Shown: one piece after another, positions 13,076 through 20,272 of the stretch
How positions within the stretch are numbered: the first letter of the stretch is position 1
Layout: every line of letters starts with the position of its first letter
The notes under the pieces: model-generated
The model's database searches: none
The model's input: only the letters and a program-made list of their open reading frames with translations
Told to the model about the DNA's origin: nothing
Origin: JAQSWP01 sp040255215
GTDB lineage: Bacteria > Pseudomonadota > Alphaproteobacteria > Reyranellales > JAQSWP01
DNA: 20,272 nucleotides
Direction: 5' to 3'
Assembly: GCA_040255215.1 (NCBI GenBank)
Contig: JBDZUM010000075.1
Location: forward strand, 1 to 20,272
Translations under genes and position numbers: made by a program

Positions 13076-13095
13076 GCCCTTTCGTCTGACGTTGC

Positions 13096-13127
13096 GGGAC
13101 GGCGCCTGGCGCCGTCCCTTTCTTTCC
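13096..13127 (+). terminator. Strong terminator/attenuator between flp and cpaA
   Basis: GGGACGGCGCC and GGCGCCGTCCC are perfect inverted copies around a single T (in practice a 9-base stem with a 5-base loop), followed by TTTCTTTCC. It lies 20 bases after the flp stop. It probably ends most pilin transcripts and lets a minority read into the assembly genes, unless cpaA has its own promoter. Confidence 0.8.
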
Positions 13128-13152
13128 CCTCGTTCGGAATGCGGATCGAATC

Positions 13153-13674
13153 ATGGCTCTCCATGAGATGCTGATTCTCGCGCTGGTCGCCGCCATCGCC
13201 TGGGGCGCGGTCAACGACGTGATGTGGTTCCGCATTCCCAACGCGGTGCCGATAATCATCCTCGCGCTGTTCCCGGCCTATCTGCTGGCCGGCGGCCAGG
13301 GCCTGGCGCAGCTTCACTGGGCCGTCGCGATCGCCGCCGGAACCTTCCTGGTCGGCGCCTTCATGTTTTCGCGCGGCTGGATGGGCGGCGGCGACGTCAA
13401 GCTGCTCACGGTGCTGGCGCTGTGGGCCGGCCCCGAACATTTCCCGGTCCTGATCGTCACCACGTCGCTGGCCGGCGGGCTTCTGGCGCTGATCGGCATG
13501 ATGCCCGGTCGCGCCGCGACGATCGCCTGGATCGCCCTCAATCTGCGGATCGCCCTTGCCTTGCCGGAAGCGCCGCGCTCGACCACCGGTCGGCGCACGC
13601 TGCCCTACGGCGTGGCGATCGCGCTGGGCGGGCTGGTGGTCTGCGCGCAACTGAAACTGGCGGGCGCCGCCTAG
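13153..13674 (+). CDS. cpaA: Prepilin peptidase CpaA/TadV (A24 family)
   Basis: This 173-residue inner-membrane aspartic protease cuts the leader from the Flp pilin and pseudopilins. Both catalytic aspartates are visible: D22 in NDVMWFRIPNAV and D81 in GWMGGGDVKL, the GxGD motif. About five or six membrane spans fit the small TadV type, which lacks the N-methylation domain of PilD. The ATG is 25 bases past the flp terminator T-run and has only a weak GGA upstream. It is followed 18 bases later by cpaB. No anomaly is seen. Confidence 0.93.
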   Translation: MALHEMLILALVAAIAWGAVNDVMWFRIPNAVPIIILALFPAYLLAGGQGLAQLHWAVAIAAGTFLVGAFMFSRGWMGGGDVKLLTVLALWAGPEHFPVLIVTTSLAGGLLALIGMMPGRAATIAWIALNLRIALALPEAPRSTTGRRTLPYGVAIALGGLVVCAQLKLAGAA

Positions 13675-13692
13675 GCATGACGGAGGCATAGA

Positions 13693-14544
13693 ATGCGCAT
13701 CGGCAAGATCGCACTGGTCGCCATAGCCCTGCTGCTGGCGGGCGCGACGGCCTTCATGGCCAAGAGCTGGATCGACGCGGAACGCTCGGCGATGCGCAAG
13801 GCGTCGGCGCCCAAGCAGAACGCCGGGCAGCGCGTGCTGGTCGCCAAGACGAGGATCGGCACCGGCCAGTTCATCAACCAGGAGAACGTCCACTGGGTCG
13901 TGTGGCCGGAGACCAGCATGTCCTCGGCCTATTTCGTCCAGGGCAAGCACAAGCTGGAAGACGTGGTCGGCTCGGTGGTGCGCAGCCCGGTCGGCGTCGG
14001 CGAGCCGCTCAACAACGGCCGCGTCGTGTCGCCCAACGGCCGCGGCTTCATGGCCGCCGTGCTGCAGCCGGGCATGCGCGCGGTCTCGGTGCCGGTGACG
14101 CTGACCACCGGCATCTCGGGATTCATTTTCCCCGGCGACCGCGTCGACATCATTCTCACCCACACCTATCAGCAGGGCCAGGACGGCGCGCGCGACCGCA
14201 AGGCGGGCGAGACAGTGCTGACCGACGTGCGCGTGCTGGCGCTCGACCAGCGCACCGACAGCAAGCCCGGCGAGACGCATATCGCGCGCACCGTGACGTT
14301 CGAGGTGACGCCCAAGCAGAGCGAGACGCTGGCCGTGGCGCTCGATCTCGGCAAGCTGTCGCTGACCCTGCGCAGCCTGGCGCGCGACGAGGCCGCGGAA
14401 GAGGCCGAAACCGCCGCCGCGTCCGGCAACAAGGTCAGCCGCACGACATTCACGCTGGACAGCGAGGCGAGCTCCCTGCTGGCCGGCAGCGGCAATTCGC
14501 GCACCAAGGTCACGGTGCTGCGCGGCAAGAGCGACGAGAAGTAA
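13693..14544 (+). CDS. cpaB: Flp pilus assembly protein CpaB/RcpC
   Basis: This is a 283-residue periplasmic pilus-assembly protein with an N-terminal signal anchor (about residues 5-24, IALVAIALLLAGATAFMA). A SAF-like domain at about 44-115 (VLVAKTRIGTGQFINQENVHWVVWPE then VGSVVRSPVGVGEPL) and the RcpC region with RAVSVPVTLTTGISGFIFPGDRVDIILTH are diagnostic. The C-terminal segment TPKQSETLAVALDLGKLSLTLRS is typical too. CpaB is thought to link the secretin to the inner-membrane part of the Tad machine. GGAGG lies six bases upstream of the ATG. The cpaC ATG begins two bases after its stop, so translation is coupled. Confidence 0.94.
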   Translation: MRIGKIALVAIALLLAGATAFMAKSWIDAERSAMRKASAPKQNAGQRVLVAKTRIGTGQFINQENVHWVVWPETSMSSAYFVQGKHKLEDVVGSVVRSPVGVGEPLNNGRVVSPNGRGFMAAVLQPGMRAVSVPVTLTTGISGFIFPGDRVDIILTHTYQQGQDGARDRKAGETVLTDVRVLALDQRTDSKPGETHIARTVTFEVTPKQSETLAVALDLGKLSLTLRSLARDEAAEEAETAAASGNKVSRTTFTLDSEASSLLAGSGNSRTKVTVLRGKSDEK

Positions 14545-14546
14545 CC

Positions 14547-16547
14547 ATGCGCAAAACCAGGACCATAGCGGCTGTACTGGCGCTGGCCCTGGCCGGCGGC
14601 GCCATGCTGGCGCATCGCCTCGATCAGCGCGATCCGATGAACACCGCCTCGGTGTGGATCGGCCCGACTTCCGACAACGACCGGGCGGTCAACGCTTCGC
14701 CCGATGCCGGCCCGCTGGTGCCGGTGCGCAGCGCCGATCCGGCCAAGGCGCAGATGGCGGCCTCGCCAGCCAACGGCCAGCCGATCGCCATCGTGCCGAA
14801 GCTCGACGCCGCCCGCGCCGCCGAACCGCCGACGATCCTGCGCGGCGAGGCGAAAGCCGACGAGCCGGTCGCCAAGGCGTCCGACCTTCCGTCCACCGAT
14901 CTGCCGGCCGCCGCCATGGCGCCGACCGCATCGATCGACGACAAGGTCGAAAGCGCCCCCCTGCCCGCCCTGCCGGCCTCGTTCGAGACCGCGCAGGCCA
15001 CCTTGCCGGTGCCGCCGCGCATTATCGCCGCGCCGTCCGTGCCGTCGCCGCCGGCCAACCCGGTGCTGCCCGCGCAGCAGACCCCGGCCGCGCCGGCGCA
15101 GATGACCCGGCCGCCGCTCGACACCAGCCCGCCGCCGGCCGCGCCGCCGCCGGTCGTCGCCGCTCCGGCTGCGCCGCCAGCCGCCAACACGCTGTCGGGC
15201 GGCGCGGTGTTCACCGGCACCAGCGGCAAGGATCTGAACATCGAAATCAACCGCGGCGCGCTGGTTCGTCTCAGCAAGGCGGCCGACACGGTGTTCGTCG
15301 CCAATCCCGACATCGCCGACATCCAGGTCAAGTCGACCCGCATGATCTACGTGTTCGGCAAGAAGGCCGGCGAAACGGTGCTCTACGCCGTCGACGGCGA
15401 CGACAACGTGCTGTTGAACACGCGGGTGCGGGTGACGCACAATCTCGCCGCCTTCCGCACCGCCCTGCGCAGCGCGGCGCCGACCTCGGCGATCGAAGTC
15501 TCGACGGTCGGCGATTCGCTGGTGCTGAGCGGCGATGCCGGTTCGGCGGTGCAGGCCGAAAACGTGCGCCGGCTGGCGACGCGCTTCGCGCCCGGCGAAG
15601 GCGCGGTCGTCAACCAGATGCGCGTCACGACGCCGAACCAGATCAACCTGCGCGTCCGCATCGCCGAAGTGGCGCGCGAGGATCTCAAGCAATTCGGCAT
15701 CAACTGGGATGCCGCCTTCAACATCAGCGGTTTCACCTTCGGGCTGTTCACCGGCAATCCCGTCGTCCTCGGCGACTTCGTGCTCGGCGGGGCCAACACG
15801 ATCAGCCGACGCGCCAACAACGTGAACAACGCCTATGGCGGCTATCAGAAGGGCGGCTACGACATCAACGGCCTGATCGACGCGCTGGCGACCGAAAACC
15901 TCATCACCGTGCTGGCCGAGCCGAACCTGACCGCCATGTCCGGCGAGACCGCCAACTTCCTGGCCGGTGGCGAATTCCCCATTCCGGTGGCGCAGTCGGG
16001 CAATGCCAACGCGATCACCATCGAGTTCAAGAAGTTCGGCGTGGGGCTCGCCTTCACCCCGACCATTCTCGAGAACGGCCGGGTCAACCTGAAGGTGCGC
16101 CCGGAAGTCAGCCAGCTTTCCACCGTCGGCAGCATCCAGGCGGTTGGATTCAACATTCCCTCGCTGACGACGCGGCGGGCGGAAACGACGGTCGAGCTGG
16201 CGAGCGGCCAGAGCTTCGCCATCGCCGGCCTGCTGCAGAACAATTCGACCCAGGACGTCAACAAGGTGCCGTTCCTCGGCGACGTGCCGATCCTGGGCGC
16301 GCTGTTCAAGTCCGACCGTTACCGGCGCAACGAGACCGAGCTGGTCATCGTCGTCACCCCCTATCTCGTCAACCCGGTGTCGGCCAACGTCGTCGCCGCC
16401 CCCACCGACGGTTACGTCCAGCCGACGGACGGTCAGCGCATCCTCTTCGGCTCGACGCGCGGCCAGACCGTGACCGAGGGCGCGCCGATCGTGCGCGGGC
16501 CCGACGGCAACGCGCTGATCGGGCCGGCCGGTTTCCAGCTCGATTGA
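14547..16547 (+). CDS. cpaC: Tad pilus secretin CpaC/RcpA with long Pro/Ala-rich N-terminal region
   Basis: This 666-residue outer-membrane secretin forms the pore for the Flp pilus. It has a signal peptide at about residues 1-22, then about 190 residues of low-complexity Pro/Ala-rich sequence (to about 225). Next are the pilus-formation N-terminal domain (from about 229: LNIEINRGALVRLSKAADTVFVANPDIADIQV) and a BON-like domain (IEVSTVGDSLVLSGDAGS). The secretin domain ends with TTVELASGQSFAIAGLL, VPFLGDVPILGALF and TELVIVVTPYLVNPV. Typical CpaC proteins are around 450-550 residues, so the extra length lies in the linker. The start is the ATG two bases after cpaB. It is followed by cpaD. The secretin core is complete. 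Confidence 0.94.
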   Translation: MRKTRTIAAVLALALAGGAMLAHRLDQRDPMNTASVWIGPTSDNDRAVNASPDAGPLVPVRSADPAKAQMAASPANGQPIAIVPKLDAARAAEPPTILRGEAKADEPVAKASDLPSTDLPAAAMAPTASIDDKVESAPLPALPASFETAQATLPVPPRIIAAPSVPSPPANPVLPAQQTPAAPAQMTRPPLDTSPPPAAPPPVVAAPAAPPAANTLSGGAVFTGTSGKDLNIEINRGALVRLSKAADTVFVANPDIADIQVKSTRMIYVFGKKAGETVLYAVDGDDNVLLNTRVRVTHNLAAFRTALRSAAPTSAIEVSTVGDSLVLSGDAGSAVQAENVRRLATRFAPGEGAVVNQMRVTTPNQINLRVRIAEVAREDLKQFGINWDAAFNISGFTFGLFTGNPVVLGDFVLGGANTISRRANNVNNAYGGYQKGGYDINGLIDALATENLITVLAEPNLTAMSGETANFLAGGEFPIPVAQSGNANAITIEFKKFGVGLAFTPTILENGRVNLKVRPEVSQLSTVGSIQAVGFNIPSLTTRRAETTVELASGQSFAIAGLLQNNSTQDVNKVPFLGDVPILGALFKSDRYRRNETELVIVVTPYLVNPVSANVVAAPTDGYVQPTDGQRILFGSTRGQTVTEGAPIVRGPDGNALIGPAGFQLD

Positions 16548-16557
16548 GTAGTACGCC

Positions 16558-17241
16558 ATGACCAGTATCCCGCTTCGCCTCGCCCTCGCCGCCGCGCTTG
16601 CGATCGCCGGCCTGTCGCTGGGCGCCTGCGGCGATTCGCAGCCCGAATGGTCGACGGCGCAGGCGCCCAAGCACAACAAGGTCAGCATCGCGCGGCAGGA
16701 GCACGTCGTGCGTTTCGCCCATGGCCGCAGCGATCTGGCGCCCGACGAGGCGGCGCGGCTTGCCGAGTTTCTGGGCGGGCAAGGCGGCCAGTCGAATGCC
16801 GGCGCCACGATCTCGGTCGGGCCCTCGACGGGCCCGAGCAGCGTCGGCGGCGGGCGCGAGCGGGCGGTGCGCGAGGCGCTCTCCCGCCGCGGCTACGGCA
16901 CGGTCGACGTCATCCATACCGGCAGCGATACCAGCGGCGTCAACCAGGTCACCGTCGCCGTCAACCGCTACGTGGTGACGACGCCGCGCTGTCCCGATTT
17001 CAGCAAGGCGCCGGAATACAACTACACCAACACGCCGTCGTCGAATTTCGGCTGCGCCAATGCGCATAATCTCGGCGTCATGGTCGCCGACCCGGCCGAT
17101 CTCGCCCGCGGCCGGCCGACCGGCGCGCAGGACGGCACCCAGGCGGTGCTCGGCGTGCAGCGCTATCGGGTCGGCAAGGTCACGCCGCTCATCAAGGACG
17201 ATACGGGTTCGCCTTCGAGTCAAGAATCCGGGGGGCAGTGA
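16558..17241 (+). CDS. cpaD: Tad pilus assembly lipoprotein CpaD
   Basis: This 227-residue lipoprotein has an N-terminal signal ending in the lipobox LGAC, giving a lipidated Cys at residue 24. The mature part has the CpaD features: HVVRFAHGRSDLAPDEAARLAEFL, a glycine/serine-rich stretch, then RYVVTTPRCPDFSKAPEYNYTNTPSSNFGCANAHNLGVMVADPADLARGR, the conserved C-terminal block. It is expected at the outer membrane, assisting the secretin. It starts ten bases after cpaC; its stop codon overlaps the cpaE start (TGATG). The ribosome binding site is weak, suggesting coupling to cpaC translation. Confidence 0.92.
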   Translation: MTSIPLRLALAAALAIAGLSLGACGDSQPEWSTAQAPKHNKVSIARQEHVVRFAHGRSDLAPDEAARLAEFLGGQGGQSNAGATISVGPSTGPSSVGGGRERAVREALSRRGYGTVDVIHTGSDTSGVNQVTVAVNRYVVTTPRCPDFSKAPEYNYTNTPSSNFGCANAHNLGVMVADPADLARGRPTGAQDGTQAVLGVQRYRVGKVTPLIKDDTGSPSSQESGGQ

Positions 17242-18875
17242 TGTCCGGGCTGGCCGCCGACAATGGCCAACCACCCCGACGCGGAGCGCCGCCCCGCGCG
17301 GCGATCGGACTCGTCGCCGATCAGGCCACGCTCGATCTGCTGAACGACGCTGCCGCCCGTCGCGGCATTGCCTGCGCTTTCGCGCTGGGCGGCATCGACG
17401 AGGCGCTGGCCGGCCTGCATCCGGACGAAACCGCCGACTGCGTCATCATCGATCTCGAACCGACACCCGACGCGATCGACGACATCGCCGTGCTGGTCAC
17501 CGGCCTGCCGCATTATGCCGAGCTGATCGTGCTGGGCCGGTTCAGCGAGCCGCAGGCGCTCGAACTGATGCAGGCCGGCGCCAGCCTGTGCCTGTCCAAA
17601 CCGCTGTCCGAATCCGCCATCAATCGCATCTTCGGCGGGCTGCCCGCCCGCGCGCCCCTGCGCCGCCCTGCACCCGAGCCGCAGCCCGTCGCCGCACCGA
17701 ACCCACCGGCCGAACCGATGCAGCGGATCCGACGCGACGACACGCTGCCGGCGCCCTTCGCAACCCCGCCGGCGCCTGCAGTCGAGCCCGCACCGCCGCC
17801 GTCGATCCGCAACGACTGGCGGCCCGAGCCCGAACCGGCGCAACCGGCGTGGCAGCCGCAGCCCGAGCGCGCCCCGCCACCCATCTGGCAACCGCCGGAA
17901 GAAGCGCCGGCCGCGCTCGAACGACCGCCGGCCCTGCCGCCGCGCCAGCCTGAAAGGCGTTACGAACTGGCAGAACCACTGCCGGCAGCGCGTGCGGCGG
18001 CAGCGCCGGTCGAGACGCTTACTCAGTCGCCACAAACCTTCAATCCGGCCGAGCCGCCGCCGTCCTTCGGCCAGCCGCCGGCGCGCACCGCGCTTGCCAA
18101 GGGACGTGTCGTCAGCGTCGTGGGCTGCCGCGGCGGCGTCGGCGCATCGACCATCGCGGTCGGGCTCGCCTGGCTGCTGGCCGAGGACATGGGACGCAAC
18201 ACCGCCCTGCTCGACCTCGACCCGTTCTTCGGCTCTATCGCCCTGGCGCTCAATCTCGACCCGGGCGATGCTCTGCAGCAGGCGCTGGAACGGCCGTCGA
18301 GGGTCGACGCCGTGTTCCTCGACCGCGCCATGCGCAAGGTCGGACAGAACCTCTACGTGCTGTGCTCGGAACAGTCGCTCGACCGCTCCACCCGCATGGA
18401 TGGGAACGGTGCGACGGTGCTGATTCGCAGCCTGAGCGGCCGCTACGAGCGCGTCGTCGTCGACCTGCCGCGCGGCGAGCCGGAGACCATGACCAGGGCG
18501 CTGTCGCTCTCGGACGAGATCCTGCTGGTGACCGATCTGTCGCTTGCCGGAGCGCGCGACGCCATGCGTTTGATGATGCTGGTGCGCAGCGCCACGTCCT
18601 ACGCGCGGGTGCGCATCGTCGGCGGCGGCGCACGCGACGCCGGCAAGTCGCCGATCCTGTCGCCGTCCGAGTTCCGCCGCGCCGTCGGCGCGCCGGTCGA
18701 GATCGCCATCCCCTACGACGGCGAGACCGCCAGCGACGCGGCCCGTTCGGGCCGGGCGATGCCGAAGGTGTTTCCCCGCAGCAGCGCCAGCAAGGCGCTG
18801 CGCAATCTGGCGCAATCCCTGGAAAGCCACGAACAGCCCGAGCAGAAACGCCGGCTGCTGTGGTGGAAGCGATAG
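17241..18875 (+). CDS. cpaE: Pilus assembly ATPase-like protein CpaE/TadZ with degenerate P-loop
   Basis: This 544-residue protein localises the Tad machine in known systems. A receiver-like N-terminal domain (about 20-130) keeps an Asp at the phosphoacceptor position (D71 in VIIDLEP) and a Lys in LSKPLS. A Pro/Ala/Glu-rich linker of about 150 residues (about 135-285) follows. The MinD/ParA-like domain begins VVSVVGCRGGVGAST, where both lysines of the deviant Walker A motif (KGGVGKT) are replaced (R297, A302). It continues LLDLDPFFGSIALALNL and ends EQKRRLLWWKR. TadZ proteins often have atypical Walker A motifs. The ATG overlaps the cpaD stop by one base and has GGGGGG upstream. The cpaF ribosome binding site overlaps its stop. 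Confidence 0.93.
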   Translation: MSGLAADNGQPPRRGAPPRAAIGLVADQATLDLLNDAAARRGIACAFALGGIDEALAGLHPDETADCVIIDLEPTPDAIDDIAVLVTGLPHYAELIVLGRFSEPQALELMQAGASLCLSKPLSESAINRIFGGLPARAPLRRPAPEPQPVAAPNPPAEPMQRIRRDDTLPAPFATPPAPAVEPAPPPSIRNDWRPEPEPAQPAWQPQPERAPPPIWQPPEEAPAALERPPALPPRQPERRYELAEPLPAARAAAAPVETLTQSPQTFNPAEPPPSFGQPPARTALAKGRVVSVVGCRGGVGASTIAVGLAWLLAEDMGRNTALLDLDPFFGSIALALNLDPGDALQQALERPSRVDAVFLDRAMRKVGQNLYVLCSEQSLDRSTRMDGNGATVLIRSLSGRYERVVVDLPRGEPETMTRALSLSDEILLVTDLSLAGARDAMRLMMLVRSATSYARVRIVGGGARDAGKSPILSPSEFRRAVGAPVEIAIPYDGETASDAARSGRAMPKVFPRSSASKALRNLAQSLESHEQPEQKRRLLWWKR

Positions 18876-18884
18876 GAGGCCGGC

Positions 18885-20272
18885 ATGTTCGGATTCGGTG
18901 GCGGCAAGGAACCCGGCGGCGAGACGGTCAGCCTGCTGCGACGCGGGCCGGCGCTGCGCGTCGTCTCCTCCGAGACGGCCGAGGGCGGCCAGAGCGGACC
19001 GCAGCTCGACGACCGCATCCTGGGCGAACTCGTCGAGGCCGTGCGCGAAGCGGTCGCGGGCCCCGGCAGCCGTCCGCTGCCGCGCGGCGAAGCCGCCCGC
19101 CAGGCGAGCGAAATCGTCAGTCGCCATCTCACCCAGTATGGCGTCAAGCTGGCGCCGCTCGATCTGCGCAACATCGTCAAGCTGCTGCTCGACGAGGTGC
19201 TGACGCCCAAACCGGCGGCGGCCGCCGCGCCCGCCACACCGCCGCGAACCGCAGCCGGCCGCCAGGCCGAGCGCCGCGGGCGCGAAGCGGCTCCCGAACA
19301 GCAGCGCATCAAGCTGCTGCGCGAGCAGACCGACGGCCAGCTCTTTTTCGGCGTCCACAACCAGCCCGACGATGGCGCCGCGGTCGACCACCGCGCCGTC
19401 GAGATCGCGCGCGACCGGCTGCATCCGCAGGTCATGGATCGCATCGATCTCGCCAGCACCACGCGCCTGCCGCGCCCCGAACTGGAGCGCCAGCTCACCG
19501 ATCTGGTCGGCGATCTGCTGCTGGAGAACAGGCTGCACCTGAACCAGATGGAGCAGCGCTACCTGGTGACGCTGCTGGTCGACGACATGCTGGGGCTGGG
19601 GCCGCTCGAGCCGCTGCTAGCCGAGGAATCCATCACCGACATCATGGTGAACGGCCCCAAGCAGGTCTATATCGAGCGCCAGGGCAAGCTGCACATCACC
19701 GACGTCACCTTCCGCGACGACGAGCATGTGCTCAACATCGCCAAGCGCATCGTCTCCCGGGTCGGCCGCCGCATCGACGAAACCACGCCGCTGGTCGACG
19801 CCCGCCTGCTCGACGGCAGCCGCGTCAACGTCATCATTCCGCCGCTGGCGATCGACGGCCCGACCATCTCGATCCGCAAATTCTCCAAGAAGAAGATCAC
19901 GCTCGACCGCATGGTCGAGCAGAACAACGTCTCGGTCGAGATGGCCAAGGTGCTGCAGATCGCCTCCCGCTCACGCCTCAACATCCTGATCTCGGGCGGC
20001 ACGGGCTCGGGCAAGACGACGCTGCTCAACGCCATGTCGCGCATGATCGACCACGGCGAACGCATCGTAACGATCGAGGACGCGGCCGAACTGCAGCTGC
20101 AGCAGCCGCATGTCGTGCGATTGGAAACGCGCCCGGCCAGCATCGAAGGCGGCGGCGAAATCGTGCAGCGCGACCTGCTGAAGAACGCGCTGCGCATGCG
20201 GCCCGACCGCATCATCCTCGGCGAGGTGCGCGGCGGCGAAGCGCTGGACATGCTGCAGGCGATGAACACCGG
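18885..20272 (+). CDS. cpaF: Tad secretion ATPase CpaF/TadA, 3' end outside the window
   Basis: The first 462 codons of the ATPase that powers Flp pilus assembly are present; the frame is open to the window edge. The VirB11-like core includes MLGLGPLEPLLAEESITDIMVNG (about 235-257), RLLDGSRVNVIIPPLAIDGPTISIRKF, Walker A GGTGSGKT (371-378, K377), IEDAAELQ (398) and the Walker B region PDRIILGEVRGGEA (E447). About 130 extra residues precede the usual N-terminus. Residues 63-110 align without gaps to the ordinary N-terminal helical segment 193-240 (16 of 48 identical), and a Pro/Ala/Arg-rich linker (107-140) joins them. AGGAGG five bases before the ATG is an excellent ribosome binding site. It is the last visible gene of the operon. 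Confidence 0.95.
   Translation, partial: MFGFGGGKEPGGETVSLLRRGPALRVVSSETAEGGQSGPQLDDRILGELVEAVREAVAGPGSRPLPRGEAARQASEIVSRHLTQYGVKLAPLDLRNIVKLLLDEVLTPKPAAAAAPATPPRTAAGRQAERRGREAAPEQQRIKLLREQTDGQLFFGVHNQPDDGAAVDHRAVEIARDRLHPQVMDRIDLASTTRLPRPELERQLTDLVGDLLLENRLHLNQMEQRYLVTLLVDDMLGLGPLEPLLAEESITDIMVNGPKQVYIERQGKLHITDVTFRDDEHVLNIAKRIVSRVGRRIDETTPLVDARLLDGSRVNVIIPPLAIDGPTISIRKFSKKKITLDRMVEQNNVSVEMAKVLQIASRSRLNILISGGTGSGKTTLLNAMSRMIDHGERIVTIEDAAELQLQQPHVVRLETRPASIEGGGEIVQRDLLKNALRMRPDRIILGEVRGGEALDMLQAMNT

Noticed and set aside
14169..16808. Long reverse-strand open frame of about 880 codons antisense to cpaC
   Set aside because: It lies fully opposite a clear secretin gene, its translation is Arg/Gly/Asp-rich low complexity, and long antisense frames are expected in high-GC DNA.
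17220..19538. Reverse-strand open frame of about 770 codons opposite cpaE and the start of cpaF
   Set aside because: It has no recognisable domain, and the forward genes have family motifs, ribosome binding sites and operon spacing; it is a GC-content shadow.
1..20272. CRISPR arrays, tRNA or rRNA genes, insertion sequences, phage genes
   Set aside because: None was seen: there are no regularly spaced long repeats with unique spacers, no cloverleaf or rRNA segments, and no transposase or integrase among the genes.

Overview
The window is high-GC DNA (strong G/C preference at third codon positions) and looks like an alphaproteobacterial chromosome. The basis is a cpa-type (Caulobacter-style) Tad/Flp pilus locus, DUF1194 and DUF2167 proteins, a CoxL-type molybdo-hydroxylase subunit, and a palindromic intergenic repeat with flanking CTAGAG of the kind common in rhizobial and related genomes. 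The genus cannot be fixed from the sequence.

Left part, 1-8758: metabolic and membrane genes. A forward quinone-oxidoreductase-like MDR enzyme (2-1006) converges on six reverse-strand genes. In transcription order these are an enoyl-CoA hydratase/isomerase (5894-5112), an AhpD/carboxymuconolactone-decarboxylase-like protein (5009-4548), an antibiotic-biosynthesis-monooxygenase (ABM) domain protein (4513-4202), an unrecognised protein (4124-3291), an unrecognised polytopic membrane protein (3288-2008) and a DUF2167 membrane protein (1933-1025). Divergent from the hydratase is an orphan CoxL-like large subunit (6022-8337), which converges on a VOC/glyoxalase-like gene (8758-8342). The hydratase frame has an amber codon two codons after its best start.

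Middle part, 8759-12856: a palindromic repeat (8791-8857), a secreted DUF1194/VWA-like protein (8893-9768), a 409-base non-coding region rich in small inverted and direct repeats, then a LuxR-type response regulator (10178-10882) and a soluble hybrid histidine kinase (10886-12499) in one operon. A 357-base non-coding region follows, with a terminator at its start and five GANTC sites in its last 132 bases.

Right part, 12857-20272: flp pilin, a strong terminator, then cpaA-B-C-D-E-F, with cpaF running off the window edge. These encode the pilin, prepilin peptidase, CpaB, secretin, CpaD lipoprotein, TadZ-like ATPase and the secretion ATPase. The remaining tad genes (tadB/tadC and minor pilins) are presumably beyond the edge. 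The system has several unusual features. The pilin ends in four GGE repeats. CpaC and CpaE carry long Pro/Ala-rich segments. CpaE lacks both P-loop lysines. CpaF has what looks like a tandem duplication of its N-terminal helical domain, with 16 of 48 residues identical without gaps. The two-component pair directly upstream is a plausible regulator of the pilus locus, but this is inferred from position only.
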